64,000 bases of DNA. Source: Juglans regia. Its lineage: Eukaryota > Streptophyta > Magnoliopsida > Fagales > Juglandaceae. Shown one piece after another: positions 22,606-34,861 of this stretch (position 1 is its first letter; each line of letters starts with the position of its first letter). The stretch covers positions 28,529,527-28,593,526 of the forward strand of contig NC_049903.1 of assembly GCF_001411555.2 (NCBI RefSeq), in the 5' to 3' direction. The notes below the pieces were generated by a model that did not search any database, had not been told where the DNA came from, and saw only the letters and a list, made by a program, of their open reading frames with translations. Both the position numbers and the translations under genes were made by a program.

Positions 22606-23985
22606 GGTGTTTTGTGTGCTGTCAAGGTGTTGTTTACATTTCTCAGTCCTTTTTCAAGAAAAATGTTATTTATAAGCATTGGAAATCACCCCATAAATAG
22701 AAAGTAGATGTGAATTAAGTAAAATCTGATAGAGAATTTCAGCAGACTCGTCATTTCTTCTTCATGAAGAACAGGATTTCAAAATATCTTTGATATTAGG
22801 ATCATCCCCAGCTTCTTTGTCCTACTAAAAAATAAATAAACAAATTTTACATCCAATTAGAGTAGTATCTAGCATAAGAGCTCAGAACTTTAAAGCCTTG
22901 AGTGGAGTGTTTCGATACTCCTTTTCGATCTTAATTGTAAAAGAAAATATATTTAGATAAGGTTATAGAAAGTGTAAAAATATACACGTTAATTTGATTG
23001 TGCGTTAGGAAAAAAAGGCAACTATTGATCAATAACAAATATATGACAATGGTCATATTGATGATTAACCGTGTTCTGGACAAAAGAGAAAGGGGACATG
23101 CTATTATGAGGAACTTAATTCCCTTTCAAATGAACGAGATGTTAGTTTTTCCAAGACCTACAAATATGATTCCACCTTGCTACCTGAGAAACAACAGATT
23201 TCCCCTTGATAATTTTGAAAACACGACAATGGTCATACAAGTTATCTACCCTTGCATTAGACAACTCATTTTGACAAGCTTAGCAAAAATAGATCAAGAT
23301 CATTAAACCAAATGTCTTATTGAAGGAAGGCTTTATAATCGATACACTTCTATACTTTTGTTTTCCAATTTACCCATTAGTGTAGAGTCAATTGTTGCCA
23401 TATATCTGCGCTGGCTTCCTCAAGATCTTGTTTAAGCCACCAAGGGGATTTAGTTGTGATGGATCTAGGTTTTGTTGATAATACCATTAAGTCAAGTCAG
23501 GATGCAAGTTTTGTTTATAGTTTCTAGGAGTTCAAGAAAAGTACATAAGTGGATACTTTGATCTCATAAAACAAAAATGGACACAGTAGTTGCAACAAGA
23601 TGTTTTGCATACCAACCACCTCTAGTCACAGTGCCCTTTTCAAATGAAAGCTTCCAGTCTTGTTAACCATCCATGTATAGCTGTATTATCTTGAGACCTG
23701 CTTGTAGTGTCATAGAAATAACTAAACTAAGAATTCCTAGATGCAATCACAAATTGCTAATTTTCATAATCACCTTAGTAAGCCACAAGTACTAGTAGAG
23801 TTACCAAAAAGGGATTTTCCCATATTTTAGGAGTGAATGTAGTTGAAACTCCTAAGACAAATTGTAAAGCCTCATACGACCAGTGGGTCGGGTCAGCATA
23901 AACTTTTGAAACAAACAACAAGTTTTATTAGCAGGCTGCAAAATTAAGACACATTACAATTTTTCTGTTGCGAAGTATAGACTCC
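22606..23985 (+). other. Conserved 3' flank of RLK2
   Basis: It matches the flanks of RLK3 (38075-39600) and RLK5 (52871-54400) and contains phrases such as AAGCCACCAAGGGGATTTAG and GTGGGTCGGGTCAGCA. Open frames on either strand (22998-23306 +; 38615-38857 and 53410-53652 -) change frame between copies and carry no known domain, so I call no gene. The equivalents of the AAED1-like and pectate lyase parts are missing after 24480. Confidence 0.55.
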
Positions 23986-23987
23986 AC

Positions 23988-24455
23988 AACATAAAATTGA
24001 ACATATTTCTTTTTCATTCTTTTACACCTCTGCTTTGATGAGTAGTAAGGTCTTTCCACAATGCATGCTGCTTTGCAACAACATGAATGACATTGTCATT
24101 GCTGTCATCACCAAACCTTCACCATCTAATCCTCATCAATCATTATCACATTATTGTTGTTATCATCATCATCAATTGGCAACGGAAATAATGGTTTCAT
24201 ATCCACACATATTTCTACAACATAAAATTGAACAAATTTCTACTTCATTCTTTTACACCCCTGCTTTGATGAGTAGTAAGGTCTTTTCACAATACATGTT
24301 GCTTTGCAACAACGAGAATGACACCATATTTGCTGCCATCACCAAACCTTCACCAAACATCCAACATCTCATCCTTATCATTTCACATTATTGCAATATC
24401 AGCATCATCAATTGGCAACAAAAACAATGGTTTCAAATCCACATAGACCCCTTTA
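23988..24455 (+). repeat. 231-bp tandem duplication, in frame
   Basis: Two units with period 231 bp: for example TTTGATGAGTAGTAAGGTCT at 24034 recurs at 24265, and TTGCTTTGCAACAAC-type sequence recurs with it. The period equals 77 codons, and the + strand stays open across both (24035-24466, 143 codons). RLK3 and RLK5 flanks carry only the first 30 bases of one unit. No domain is recognised. Confidence 0.75.
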
Positions 24456-24480
24456 TTATAAACTAATTGAAATTTCAAGA

Positions 24481-24831
24481 TATAAACATTGTAAGAGCTT
24501 AAATTTCAAGATACTCATATTTTAACTAGAGACCAAAATCCTAGGTTTTTCAAATTTCAAGGGTCTTTTTAAGTGTATACAATATTAAATATATATTCAT
24601 TTTTTTTAGATTTTGGAGTTAAAACTTTTGAGTTAAGAAAAAAATTAAGAACGTTCTTCAACAATTTTAGCTGTGGTTAGAAGAGAGTTTCAAATCGTTG
24701 GAGAATTTGAATAGGGTTTTCAAAATTTTTAAGAGATTAAAAGATAATTTTTCTTTTTTTTTAATAAACAGTTATCCTGCAAATGAACTTATCATCTTTG
24801 TCCTTATTATTGAAATTGAAAAGACATTTAA
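24481..24831 (+). promoter_or_regulatory. Start of RLK3 upstream module, interrupted by Ty3 element
   Basis: It is homologous to 16890-17220. The module breaks off at the retrotransposon and resumes at 30090. Confidence 0.65.
24827..24831 (+). repeat. 5-bp target duplication of the Ty3 element
   Basis: TTTAA precedes the 5' LTR and recurs at 30090-30094 after the 3' LTR. The paralogous module at 17210-17222 has one uninterrupted GACATTTAACTGTTG. Confidence 0.9.
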
Positions 24832-25189
24832 TGATACGGGTGCCAAGTATGGGAAGTGAATAAAGAGGAGCGTCAGCGTGATAGGCGAGTCACGGACATT
24901 ATGAAACCTTCTCCATTTGAATATTGCTCTGTTTTGGGAATAATATGATTAGCTTTAATTACGTATGTTGTTTTTGGAAAGGGGAATAATGTAATGACTA
25001 TATCTTTACGAGGGAAAGGAAGAAGAGTAAGAAATTTATTATTCAAACTTGTTTTGAAAGAGGCGGGTTCCTCATCAACCCAACTGTTCTTGCAATTTTA
25101 ATTCAACATAGGTAAGGCACGTTGACTCGATCCGGCGTCTTTTCCAGTTGAACCTCGCTTAACCCGTTTCATCGCCAAAGCTCGTAACA
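24832..25189 (+). repeat. 5' LTR of the Ty3 element
   Basis: 358 bp from TGATACGGGTGCC to GCTCGTAACA, matched by 29732-30089 at all but about nine positions, for example C/A at 24871 and the TTTCATCG/TTCCGTCG difference near the end. Confidence 0.93.
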
Positions 25190-25191
25190 AT

Positions 25192-25204
25192 TTGGCATCA
25201 GAGC
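25192..25204 (+). other. Primer-binding site
   Basis: TTGGCATCAGAGC lies two bases after the LTR. It matches the usual plant initiator-Met tRNA site TGGTATCAGAGC with one change. Confidence 0.8.
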
Positions 25205-25209
25205 AGGTC

Positions 25210-28200
25210 ATGACAGATCCCCGAATCGAACGCCTAGAGCAGCAAATGGCGAATTTCGGTAATATCATGGAAAGGCTCATGTAGAGGTTCGAAGAAACCA
25301 GCGCTAAGGTGGACTCTATTGCTAACAGAGGCAATGGCGAGGGAGAGGACTCTGGTTCACGAAATAGGAATGGGAGGAACAATGGTGGTCGGCCAAATGC
25401 AGCAGCACCAAAAATTTGCTAAATTGGACTTTCCTAAATATAATGGGTTGGAAGACCCAACAAGTTGGATTTACAGGGTGGAGCAATTCTTTGATTATCA
25501 ACAAATTGAGGAGGTGGAAAAATTACATTTGGCTGCGTATCATTTAGAAGGGGAGGTACAAATGTGGTATCAAATTTTTAAAGATAGCGAAGGGATTGTA
25601 TCATGGGAAGCGTTAAAAGGGGGACTGAGGATTCGCAATGGTCCAACTATGTTCGAGGACCATTTTGGTTCACTCAGCAAGCTGCGACAAACGGGCTCCG
25701 TCCGAATATCAACTTCAATTTGAACAACTGCTAAGCCGTCTAGGGAGGTTGGCTCCCGACCATCAATTGGGATGTTTCGTCAGCGGATTGAAGGAACTTG
25801 TTCACACGGATGTGCAAGCTGCGAGACCCACTTCCATTACGGATGCGATCGGGTTAGCTAGGCTTTCTGAAGCAAGGAGTATGAAGAGACCCCTTCAGTT
25901 GGATAACAGAAGGCAAACCACGTTGGAACCAATTCCTCCACCTATGCCTTCAGCCAACTTGTCAAGAACAAAGATGCTAGTCATCCGATGTCTCAATCCC
26001 AATGAGATGCAGGAGAGGAGGAAGAAAGGCCTTTGTTTTAATTGTGACGAGCCCTTCACACTAGGTCATCGCTGTAAGAAATTATTTTTAATTGAAGGAA
26101 TATATGTGCAGGATGGTGATGGGGATGACGGAGTGGAGGTAGAGGACCAAGACGATTTTAAGGAAGAACCAAGAATATCTTTGCATGCCATGCTGGGGTC
26201 AACACTGCCACAAACAATGAGAGTTCGGGGTGTGCTTATGGGCCAAGGTATCACCATTCTTTTAGACACTGGAAGCTTTCAAAATTTTTTGAATGCCTTG
26301 TCCGCAAGGAAATTCGGATTGGTTCCACAACCAACACAAGGAATGAAGGTGATGGTTGCCAATGGAGAAAGGCTGGATTGTGAAGGCCGTTGCAACAATA
26401 TAGAGGTATTTATCCAGGGCAACAAATTTTCTATTGAATTTTTCTTGTTCGCCATTGAAGGGTGCGATGCAGTCTTGGGCACTCAATGGTTACGCACGCT
26501 TGGACCGATCTCATGGGACTTTACTAAGCTTTCCATGAGCTTCAAACATAAAGGAAGGAAGGTGGAGTTGAAGGGAATAAATGGACCAAGACATAAGATA
26601 GTCAAAGGAGTAGCGGCCAGAGAATTGCTTAAAAAAAAATCTGGGTTCCTCTGCCAGTTACTTCCGATGCCACACAATGACCCGAACGAAACTACTGAGT
26701 TATTTGCCTTTAACATGAATGTTATTATTGCAGGTCAAAAAAATGTTAGCCATGATCTTAAAAAATTATTCTTGGAGTATGATAAGTTATTTTCAGAACC
26801 AGTGGGACTACCTCCAGATCGCTCACATAACCACCACATTCCTTTGAAACATGGGTGCGGACCTATTAATGTTCGTCCCTATCGTTACCCACACTACATG
26901 AAGGGGGAAATTGAGAAGATGATTTCCGAACTCTTGCAGACAGGGGTAGTTCGAACAAGTACCAGCCCATATTCTTCGCCAGTGTTGACGGTAAAAAAAA
27001 AAAAGATGGCTCGTGGCGACTTTGTGTCGATTACCGGGCTCTCAACGAAATCATGGTAAAAGATAAATTTTCGATACCCATCATCGATGAATTATTAGAC
27101 GAACTAAATGGAACAAAGTATTTCTCAAAACTGGATCTTTGCTCGGGGTATCACCAAATAAAGATGGACGACAAAGACGTGGAAAAAACAGCCTTTCAGA
27201 CACATCATGGCCATTATGAATTTCTTGTGATGCCGTTCGGACTCAACAATGCACCCTCAACCTTCCAATCACTCATGAATGAGGTTTTTAAAAACGCCTT
27301 ATGGAGGTACGTGTTGGTGTTTTTTGATGATATACTGGCAGCCTTTCAGACACATCATGGCCATTATGAATTTCTTGTGATGCCGTTCGGACTCACCAAT
27401 GCACCCTCAACCTTCCAATCACTCATGAATGAGGTTTTTAAAAACGCCTTATGGAGGTACGTGTTGGTGTTTTTTGATGATATACTGGTTTATAGTTTAA
27501 CGTGGGAGGACCATCTTAGTCTTTTACGGATGGTGCTAGATACGTTGAATGCTAATTAATTGTTTGTAAGAGTGGATAAGTGCCATTTTGGGCAAAGGCA
27601 GGTTAGTTACTTGGGACATCTCATTTCCGAAAATGGCGTGGCAATAGACCCGGACAAGGTGACGGCCATGACGGAATGGCCTCGTCCCACCACCGTGAAG
27701 GCCCTGCGCGGCTTCCTCGACTTGACTGGTTATTACAAGAAATTTATCCGAGAGTATGGTCTGCTTGCACGCCCCCTCACCTAACTTCTCAAAAAAGACT
27801 CCTTTAGCTGGAATGAAGGAGCAGAGGTAGCATTCCTTCAACTCAAGAAGGCGATGACGGTTGGTCCAGTTCTAGCTCTTCCGAATTTTTCTAAACAATT
27901 CGTGATTGAATGCGATGCTTCCGGCTTTGGGTTAGGCGCTATCCTCAAGCAAGAGGGGAGGCCCATCGCCTATTTCAGCAAGGCTCTACAAGGAAGGAAC
28001 TTAAGCCGATCCACATATGAGAAGGAAATCATGGCTCTCGTCGCTGATATTCAAAAATGGAGGCCTTATCTTCTCGAAAATAAATTTGTGATATGCTCTG
28101 ACCAGAAAAGTCTGAGATACTTATCGGATCTGACCATAGCTACGGAAGCACAACAAAAATGGTTAGTAAAACTCATGGGATAAGATTTTGCTATTGAGTA

Positions 28201-29710
28201 TAAAAGGGGACGGGAAAATTCTGCTGCAGATAGCTTATCCAGACGTGAAGAAGGAGCTCGGAATGAGAACAAGGCATTTGCCATCAGCAGGCCGCTGCCT
28301 CTGTGGTCAGACACCATCCGAGAGGAAATATTGCACGAACCAGAGTTGCAGACTTTAAAAAAAAAAATATTGAAGCAGGCGAAGCCATCGGCCCATGGAG
28401 CATCAAGTCCGGAATGATTTTCTATAAAGATAGAATTTACTTGAGACCAACTTCTCCACTGACTAAACTTATTATCAGTGAGCTTCATGCAGGAACGCAT
28501 GAAGGGTTCCACAAGACCTGGCAAAGACTCAAGGCAGTTTTTTTTTGGCAGGGGGCGATGTCCCAAATCAAAGCATTCATACGTGAATGTGATATTTGCC
28601 AAAGACATAAAAGTGAACATGCCAAACCAGCAGGACTTCTTCAACCACTTCGATTTCGATCACTGTATGGGCTGACCTTTCCATGGATTTCATAACGGGA
28701 TTGCCAAATTCGCAAGGAAAGAATGTAATTTTTGAAGTGGTTGATCGCTTTTCGAAATTTGCTCACTTTATGGCTCTCAAACATCCCTTCACAGGAGCAG
28801 TATTGGCTCAAGTTTTCTTCGAAAATATATTCAAGTTGCATGGGCTTCCTACTTCCATTGTATGTGATAGAGATCCCACCTTTACGAGTAAATTTTGGCA
28901 AGAACTCTTTGAGTTGCAGGGCATTAAGTTCAACTTCAGTTCCTCGTATCATCTGCAAACGGATGGCCAGACAGAGGTGGTTAATCGCACCCTTGAAATG
29001 TACCTGTGCTATTTCACTAGCTCCACACCTGCAGCATGGGCCAAATGGCTACCTTGGGCAGAGTACGTGTATAACACTAGCAGCCATTCCAGCATAGGTC
29101 GATCTCCCTATGAGGTGGTTTATGGCAAGGCACCTCCAACACTGCTCACATATGTACCTGGAACGGCAAGGGTAGAAGCTGTAGAACAAACACTCATGGA
29201 GAGAGATCAACTTCTGAAGGATCTAAGGCTTAAACTTCAGCAAGCCCAAAACCGTATGAAGCTGCAATATGACAAGGGGCGTCAAGAGAGGAGCTTTCAA
29301 ACAGGTGATATGGTTTATGTTCGGTTACAACCATATAGGCAGCAATCTGTGGAAAGGAGGACTACAATGAAGTTAGCAGCCTGATATTTTGGTCCATTCA
29401 GGGTCTTGGAACGAATCGGATTAGTGGCATACCGTCTCCAATTTCCTGAAGGATCGCGAGTTCACCCGGTATTTCACGTATCGCTGTTAAAGTTGAAATT
29501 GGGAAAACAGAAAGCAGCAGCTACTGAGCTGCCCCAGGCTGCTCTCACGTCCACTCTAGTTCAGCCACAAGCTGTCTTAGCTATTCGTGGCCAAGGGCGC
29601 AAAGCAATGGCACTCATTCATTGGCAAGGAACCAATCCAGCTGAAGCTACCTGGGAGGAGATCTCAACTATCATGTGGCAATTTCCTGAGTTCAACCTTG
29701 AGGACAAGTG
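25210..29710 (+). pseudogene. Ty3 gag-pol polyprotein, broken
   Basis: The domains in order are: gag from the ATG at 25210; a zinc-knuckle-like motif CFNCDEPFTLGHRC at 26034-26075; aspartic protease with DTGS at 26265; RT from about 26850 ([34 protein letters not shown]); RNase H (FVIECDASGFGLGAIL, about 27898; ENSAADSLSRRE near 28215); integrase zinc finger (H...H, CDICQRHK) near 28480-28610; integrase core with Asp in MDFITGLP, Asp in VCDRDPTF and Glu in GQTEVVNR (28683-28983); chromodomain-like tail ALIHWQGTNPAEATWEE at about 29608. Breaks: TAG at 25264-25266; frame changes near 25415, 25700, in the A-run near 26993, in the A-run near 28360 and near 28680; in-frame stops at 27557, 27782, 28181 and 29382. 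Confidence 0.9.
27191..27490 (+). repeat. 150-bp in-frame tandem duplication of the RT catalytic core
   Basis: Two adjacent 150-bp units (27191-27340 and 27341-27490) both encode [17 protein letters not shown] through [10 protein letters not shown]. Within the body they differ by one base (AACAATGC against ACCAATGC, Asn to Thr) and at the last bases. The result is 50 extra residues and two copies of the FxDD catalytic motif. This is after the palm core begins, so the reverse transcriptase fold would be disrupted. Confidence 0.95.
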
Positions 29711-29718
29711 TCGAATTG

Positions 29719-29731
29719 AAGTGGGGAGGGA
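29719..29731 (+). other. Polypurine tract
   Basis: AAGTGGGGAGGGA ends directly at the 3' LTR start (29732), the expected position for plus-strand priming. Confidence 0.85.
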
Positions 29732-30089
29732 TGATACGGGTGCCAAGTATGGGAAGTGAATAAAGAGGAGAGTCAGCGTGATAGGCGAGTCACGCACATT
29801 AGGAAACCTTCTCCATTTGAATATTGCTCTGTTTTGGGAATAATATGATTAGCTTTAATTACGTATGTTGTTTTTGGAAAGTGGAATAATGTAATGAGTA
29901 TATCTTTACGAGGGAAAGGAAGAAGAGTAAGAAATTTATTATTCAAACTTGTTTTGAAAGAGACGGGTTCCTCATCAACCCAACTGTTCTTGCAATTTTA
30001 ATTCAACATAGGTAAGGCACGTCGACTCGATCCGGCGTCTTTTCCAGTTGAACCTCGCTTAACCCGTTCCGTCGCCAAAGCTCGTAACA
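29732..30089 (+). repeat. 3' LTR of the Ty3 element
   Basis: It has the same length (358 bp) and ends as the 5' LTR, and is followed by the TTTAA target duplication. Confidence 0.93.
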
Positions 30090-31375
30090 TTTAACCGTTG
30101 AAATAGCAATTTGATTAAAAAGGATTGAAAATTCTTGTGCATTGAAGTGTTGTTTGTGATCCTACAAATATTTTATAAAGCCTCATAAAGATTTGTATCC
30201 ATATGAAGCAGATAAGAATCTCTTCAACCTTGTTATTTTTTGTTAATTACTTTCTTAACACTAGTCCTTTTAATATATTTTACTTTGTATTGATAAATTT
30301 GGACATTTTTCTCATCCACCCCAAATGTGGGATTGGGTGAGAAAAGTCTCCACGTCCATCGAAGTCTTTGATGGGGTTAGTGCGGAAGTCTTTTCTCGTT
30401 GTCAAGTGATTAGAACCAAAAAATAAAGACCAAACAATACATCAAGCAATAATTTTTCCTATTGAGCTCTGTCTCTTGCTCAATCTTTTCAACTAATTAA
30501 ATCTTATTATTGACTACATGTATGAATAAATTATTGATACGAAAATATTAACAAAATAATATCAGTACAACTTAATCAGTTTAATTGGATTTAAGTTTGA
30601 AAATTGATTCATGATCCATCCAACGAGCTATATAAAAAAACATTGAAAATCCCCTATTTATAGGAAAAGAATAAAATTGTTAAGGAGGAAAAGATTAAAG
30701 TGTAATGCTACGTATAGTTCGCACATGCAAGCTAGATAATTTTCTTTAAAAACTTTTTAAATTATAATAATATCTCTTTAAAATTATTACAATTTTTATT
30801 TAATGAAATATATTAATAGATCTGTACATACAATCTTCACTTGAGTACTATAAATATAATTTCTTAAGACTAAAACCACTTTAAAGGAAAAGAAAAAGGA
30901 AGCATCCTACAGCGTACGTGTTCCACGTCCATCGAATTAGTAATTGATCATCGTCGGGTCAATCATGTGGAAGTCTTTTCGACTTTAAATTACGTTCTGA
31001 CTCTTCAATACACAAAAGATCTTTTAATTACTTTCCAAAAAATCTGACTATAAATTTCAATAATTTTAAAGGCTGTGAAATCTTAAAATAATATGAATGG
31101 TATAAATGGAGTGACGTTAAAAGTACTAAAAAAAAACACAATATATTTTTTCCTCTTTCATTTTAAATGTATTTCATTGAAATTAGTACTCACAAAGTTT
31201 AAAATAGAAAATAGTTTTTTTAATTTATTTTTAAAAGTAAAATAGAAAATAGTTAATAACTTTACAACAATGAAATTAGTACCCACAAATTGCGCATGCA
31301 ACTATTAGTATTAATTAATCACGTCATCATGTACGTCGTTAAGATGCAGTAATACGTGCACTTTAAATTCAATAA
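30090..31375 (+). promoter_or_regulatory. RLK upstream module, copy 1 of the RLK3 series
   Basis: It continues the module interrupted at 24831. The stretch 30290-31230 is nearly identical to 17500-19140 apart from the hAT-like element in that copy. No gene is seen. The single GTGATTAG near 30406 is the empty site of that element. Confidence 0.65.
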
Positions 31376-32160
31376 TACACCTTTTAATATATCTTACTTT
31401 CATTTACTTTCTCAGTACTACTCCTTTTAACATATATTTCTTTCCTTTTTATCAGACAAAATGCGTGCTTTCAATTTCTATTTGTATTGATAAATTTGGC
31501 CATTTTCCGCCCCAAATGTGGGGTTAAGTGAGAAAAGTCTTCATGTGACGTCCATCGAAGTGATCTTTGATGGGGTCAGTGTGAAAGTCTTTTCTCGTTG
31601 AGAAGTGATAACTAAAATGTAAAGACCAAACAATACGTCAAGCAATAATTTTTTCAATTGAGCTCTGTTTGTTGCCCAATATTTTCAAGTAACTAAATCT
31701 TATTATTGGCTGTATGAATAAATTATTGACACAAAAATCTTAACAAAATAATATTATTACAATTTACTCAATTTAATTGGAGTAAAATTTGATTAATTGA
31801 ACATATAAAATTACAAGTCTTCCTAACAATAAAGTGTTTCAAAACTAATTTAGATCGGCGTACTCATTCATTATCCATCATATACCGTCATCCAACGAGC
31901 TGCCATATAAAGAAACATTGAAAATCCCCTAATTTATAGTTTGAGAAAATAAGAATTATTCAATTATAGCGCCAGGATTCAACTATTAGTATTTAATCAC
32001 ATCATGTACGTCGTTAATTAGATGCAATAATACACTTTAAATTCAGTAGTAGTGTGTTGAAACTATATTTAAGATCAATTCCCCAAATGGGACCTATATA
32101 TAATTAATACGTTCATGAATATAGTCAATGAGTCGTCGAATGCATGTAGGACAAGTCTTT
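31376..32160 (+). promoter_or_regulatory. RLK upstream module, copy 2
   Basis: The module restarts with CTTTTAATATATCTTACTTT and GTGGGGTTAAGTGAGAAAAG and runs to the GTAGGACAAGTCT segment that normally lies about 200 bp before an RLK ATG. There it is cut by a copia fragment, so this module has no RLK of its own. Confidence 0.6.
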
Positions 32161-32660
32161 TCTGTGAACTCCTTTGGCTGAGAAGGTTGCTAACTGAGAT
32201 TGGCTTTGTTCCCACATCAGAAATGAGTCTTTTCTGTGATAATAAAGCTGCAATAGATATTTCTCATAATCCAGTTCAGCATAATAGAACTAAACATGTG
32301 GAGGTGGATCGGCACTTCATCAAACATAACCTTGAGACAAAGACAATTCGATTCCCATTTGTCAAATCTAAATACTAGCTAGCAGATATACTTACCAAAG
32401 CCGTGTCCAACAAAGAATTCTACAACTCACTAGTCAAGTTGTGCATAAGGGATCCGTATGCATTAACTTGACGGAGAGTGTTGGCGTGAGTTGTAACGTA
32501 TGGGTAGATAGGAGGAATTATAGGAAGGGGGATTCCCCACGAGAACGTGATTATAGCAACTTATTCTGTATAGCCTAAAATAGAAGATTTATTCTAGTTG
32601 TATATATTGTAACAACCGATTGTAATTGATAAAAAAATGAGAGAGTAAATATTTTTGACA
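32161..32660 (+). mobile_element. Ty1/copia 3' fragment: RNase H end, PPT and partial LTR
   Basis: The + strand encodes the C-terminus of a copia RNase H (LWLRRLLTEIGF, SLFCDNKAAIDISHNP, HNRTKHVEVDRHFIK, then ADILTKAVSN after a stop at 32376-32378). It is followed by a polypurine-like TTGACGGAGAGTG and an LTR beginning TGTTGGCGTGAG at about 32480. The rest of the polyprotein and the 5' LTR are absent. The 5' junction falls directly after module sequence at 32160, so this is a truncated fragment and not a full insertion. Confidence 0.8.
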
Positions 32661-33105
32661 GTGTTGTTTTTGTGGCAGCATCTAATGATATTTATCTCTA
32701 ATCTTTTCCATGATTTCTAACGAAGGAGGATTGGATCTCCCAATGGACCATATATAGTGCCCTCTTAAAAAATAACAATTGGCTCCAATTTTATCGTGAT
32801 TTGAAATAATAGAGATGATTATTTATTTAAAAGAACTAGACGGCAATATTCTCGATAAAAGACTCTTTCGGTTGTTTGTTTGTTGATTCTGACCATTAAA
32901 ATTATGGATTATTACTTTTTACAATTTAAAAAGAGGTAAAAAAAAAAATCAATATTTTAAGAATAGATTATATTCATTTTCGAGTCGTAAAAAATATTTA
33001 AAAAAAATTAGAAAATATCTTCTTGGTATAATGGGGGCAGTACCATTGTCTCCTTTTTAGCCCAAGGATTTGGATTTTTATTTTTACAACTTATTGATCC
33101 AAGGT
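32661..33105. other. AT-rich spacer, nothing recognised
   Basis: It lies between the copia fragment and the next module copy. The copia LTR may extend a few tens of bases into it. No open frame of interest. Confidence 0.4.
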
Positions 33106-34429
33106 GGCCGTTGGGGAATTTGACTAGGTTTTTCAAAATTTTTAATAAATAGGATAAATGAACTTATCATCTTTGTCTTTATCGTTGAAATTAAAAAGAC
33201 ATTTAGCTGTTGAAATAGCAATCGATCAAAAAGGTATGAAAATTCTAGTGCATTGAAGTGTTGTTTGTGAACCTGCAATATTTTATAAAGCCACTTAAAT
33301 ATTTGTATCCATATGAAGAAGATAAGAATCTCCTCAATCTTGTTATTTTCTTTTATTTACTTTCTTAACACTACTCCTTTTAATATATTTTACTTTCATT
33401 TACTTTCTTAACACTACTCCTTTTAATATATCTTTCTTTCCTTTTTATCATGAAAAATGCGTGATTTCAATTTTTATTTATATTGATAAATTTGGGCATT
33501 TTTCTCATCCGCCCCAAACATGGGGTTGGGTGAGAAGAGTCTCCATGTCCATCAAAGACTTCTTTTGACGGAGTCAGTGCGGTAATCTTTTCTCGTCGAC
33601 AAGTGATCAGAACTAAAAAGTAAAAACCAAACAAGACGTTGAGGAATAATTTGATATTATTGCTCTATCTTCTTCTGCCCAAAGTTGATCACCAAGATTA
33701 TTATGACTTAAAAAAGAAATGCTTTTTATACTTAAAAAAGAAAGGGTCTTGCTACGCGTACTTTCTATGCTTTTTATATTGCTATGCTTTTTATGCTTTT
33801 TATAGTTGGCAGTTGACGTGACTAACTTTAATTTACCAAAAAGTCCCTTATTTCTAACAACCACCACATGAGGGTAGTTGTAGAATTAGAAGTGGGCGTG
33901 TGGGCCTTATGGCTCGTCTTTCTCCACGTCCATCGAATTAGTAAAATTGATCATCATGGGGGTCAATGTGGAAGTCTTTTCTACTTCAAATTCAGTGTAT
34001 TTAATTAAACGATAAGAGCAATTCTCCAATTGGGCCTGTCGTTGCCATTCTGATTAATACATGAATACAAGTCAATAAGTCGTCGCGTGCATGCCAGACA
34101 AGTCTCGATTTCTAGGAAATTAATAAATGTATTGGCTTTCAAAAGGAAATTTCTAGCTTGAGTATGATCTTTTCTTATATATAAAACTCTACGTCCGGAA
34201 TCTTTTAATTTTAAAAACCTGACACTTCAATACACAAAAGATCTTTTAATTAATTACTTTCCAAAAAACATGAATATAAATTTCAATAATTTTAAAGGCT
34301 GTGGAATCTTAAAATAATATGAATGGTTATATATGGAGTGACGTTAAAAGTACTCAAAAATACACAATATATTTTGTCCTCTTTCATTTTAAATGTATTT
34401 CATTGAAATTAGTACTCACAAAATTAATA
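33106..34429 (+). promoter_or_regulatory. RLK upstream module, copy 3
   Basis: Module phrases recur: GTTGAAATAGCAA (33206), CCGCCCCAAACATGGGGTTG (33510), TCTTTTCTCGTCGACAAGTG (33583), GTCAATGTGGAAGTCTTTTC, and GGACAAGTCTC-like sequence before 34110. It again stops without an RLK. Small open frames at 33613-33867 are not conserved. Confidence 0.6.
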
Positions 34430-34600
34430 TAATATTAAAAAATTATATTCTAAAATATTTTAATTTTATAATATTTTTTTTAAAATTCTATAAAACATCA
34501 TAATTCAAATAATTTTACTACTATTTATAAATAATTTCATTATTATTTATAGATTTTTAATCTCATTTTATTTCCTAAACATCTTATTCTATGAGGAGGA
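34430..34600 (-). mobile_element. Partial Tourist-like MITE
   Basis: TTTACTACTATTTATAAATA and TTAATCTCATTTTATTTCC match the family in reverse orientation. The other end is not clear. Confidence 0.45.
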
Positions 34601-34861
34601 AATGGAAGAAGCAAAAGTAAGCCTCACTATCAATCTACCACTTGTTCTTGACCTTTAATTTTTTTCTTTCTCATTTATTTTTCAATTTCTATTTGTATTG
34701 ATAAATTTGGACCATTTCCCATCCGCCCCAAACGTAGGGTTGGGTGAGAGTAGTCTCCACGTCTGAAGTCTTTGATGGGTCAATGCAAAAGTCTTTTCTA
34801 CTTGCTAGCCTGGAACAAAAGCTTGTCGACAAGTGATTAGAACTAAAAAAATAAAGACTAA

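Larger units (their letters stand above)
24832..30089 (+). mobile_element. Ty3/gypsy chromovirus-type LTR retrotransposon, defective
   Basis: It is a complete structure of 5258 bp: 358-bp LTRs at both ends starting TG and ending CA, primer-binding site, gag, protease, RT, RNase H, integrase, C-terminal chromodomain-like region, polypurine tract, 5-bp target duplication. Integrase downstream of RNase H gives Ty3 order. About nine substitutions separate the two LTRs (roughly 2.5%), so the insertion is moderately recent. The polyprotein carries several stops and frameshifts, so it is not autonomous now. It sits in the upstream region of RLK3. Confidence 0.93.
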
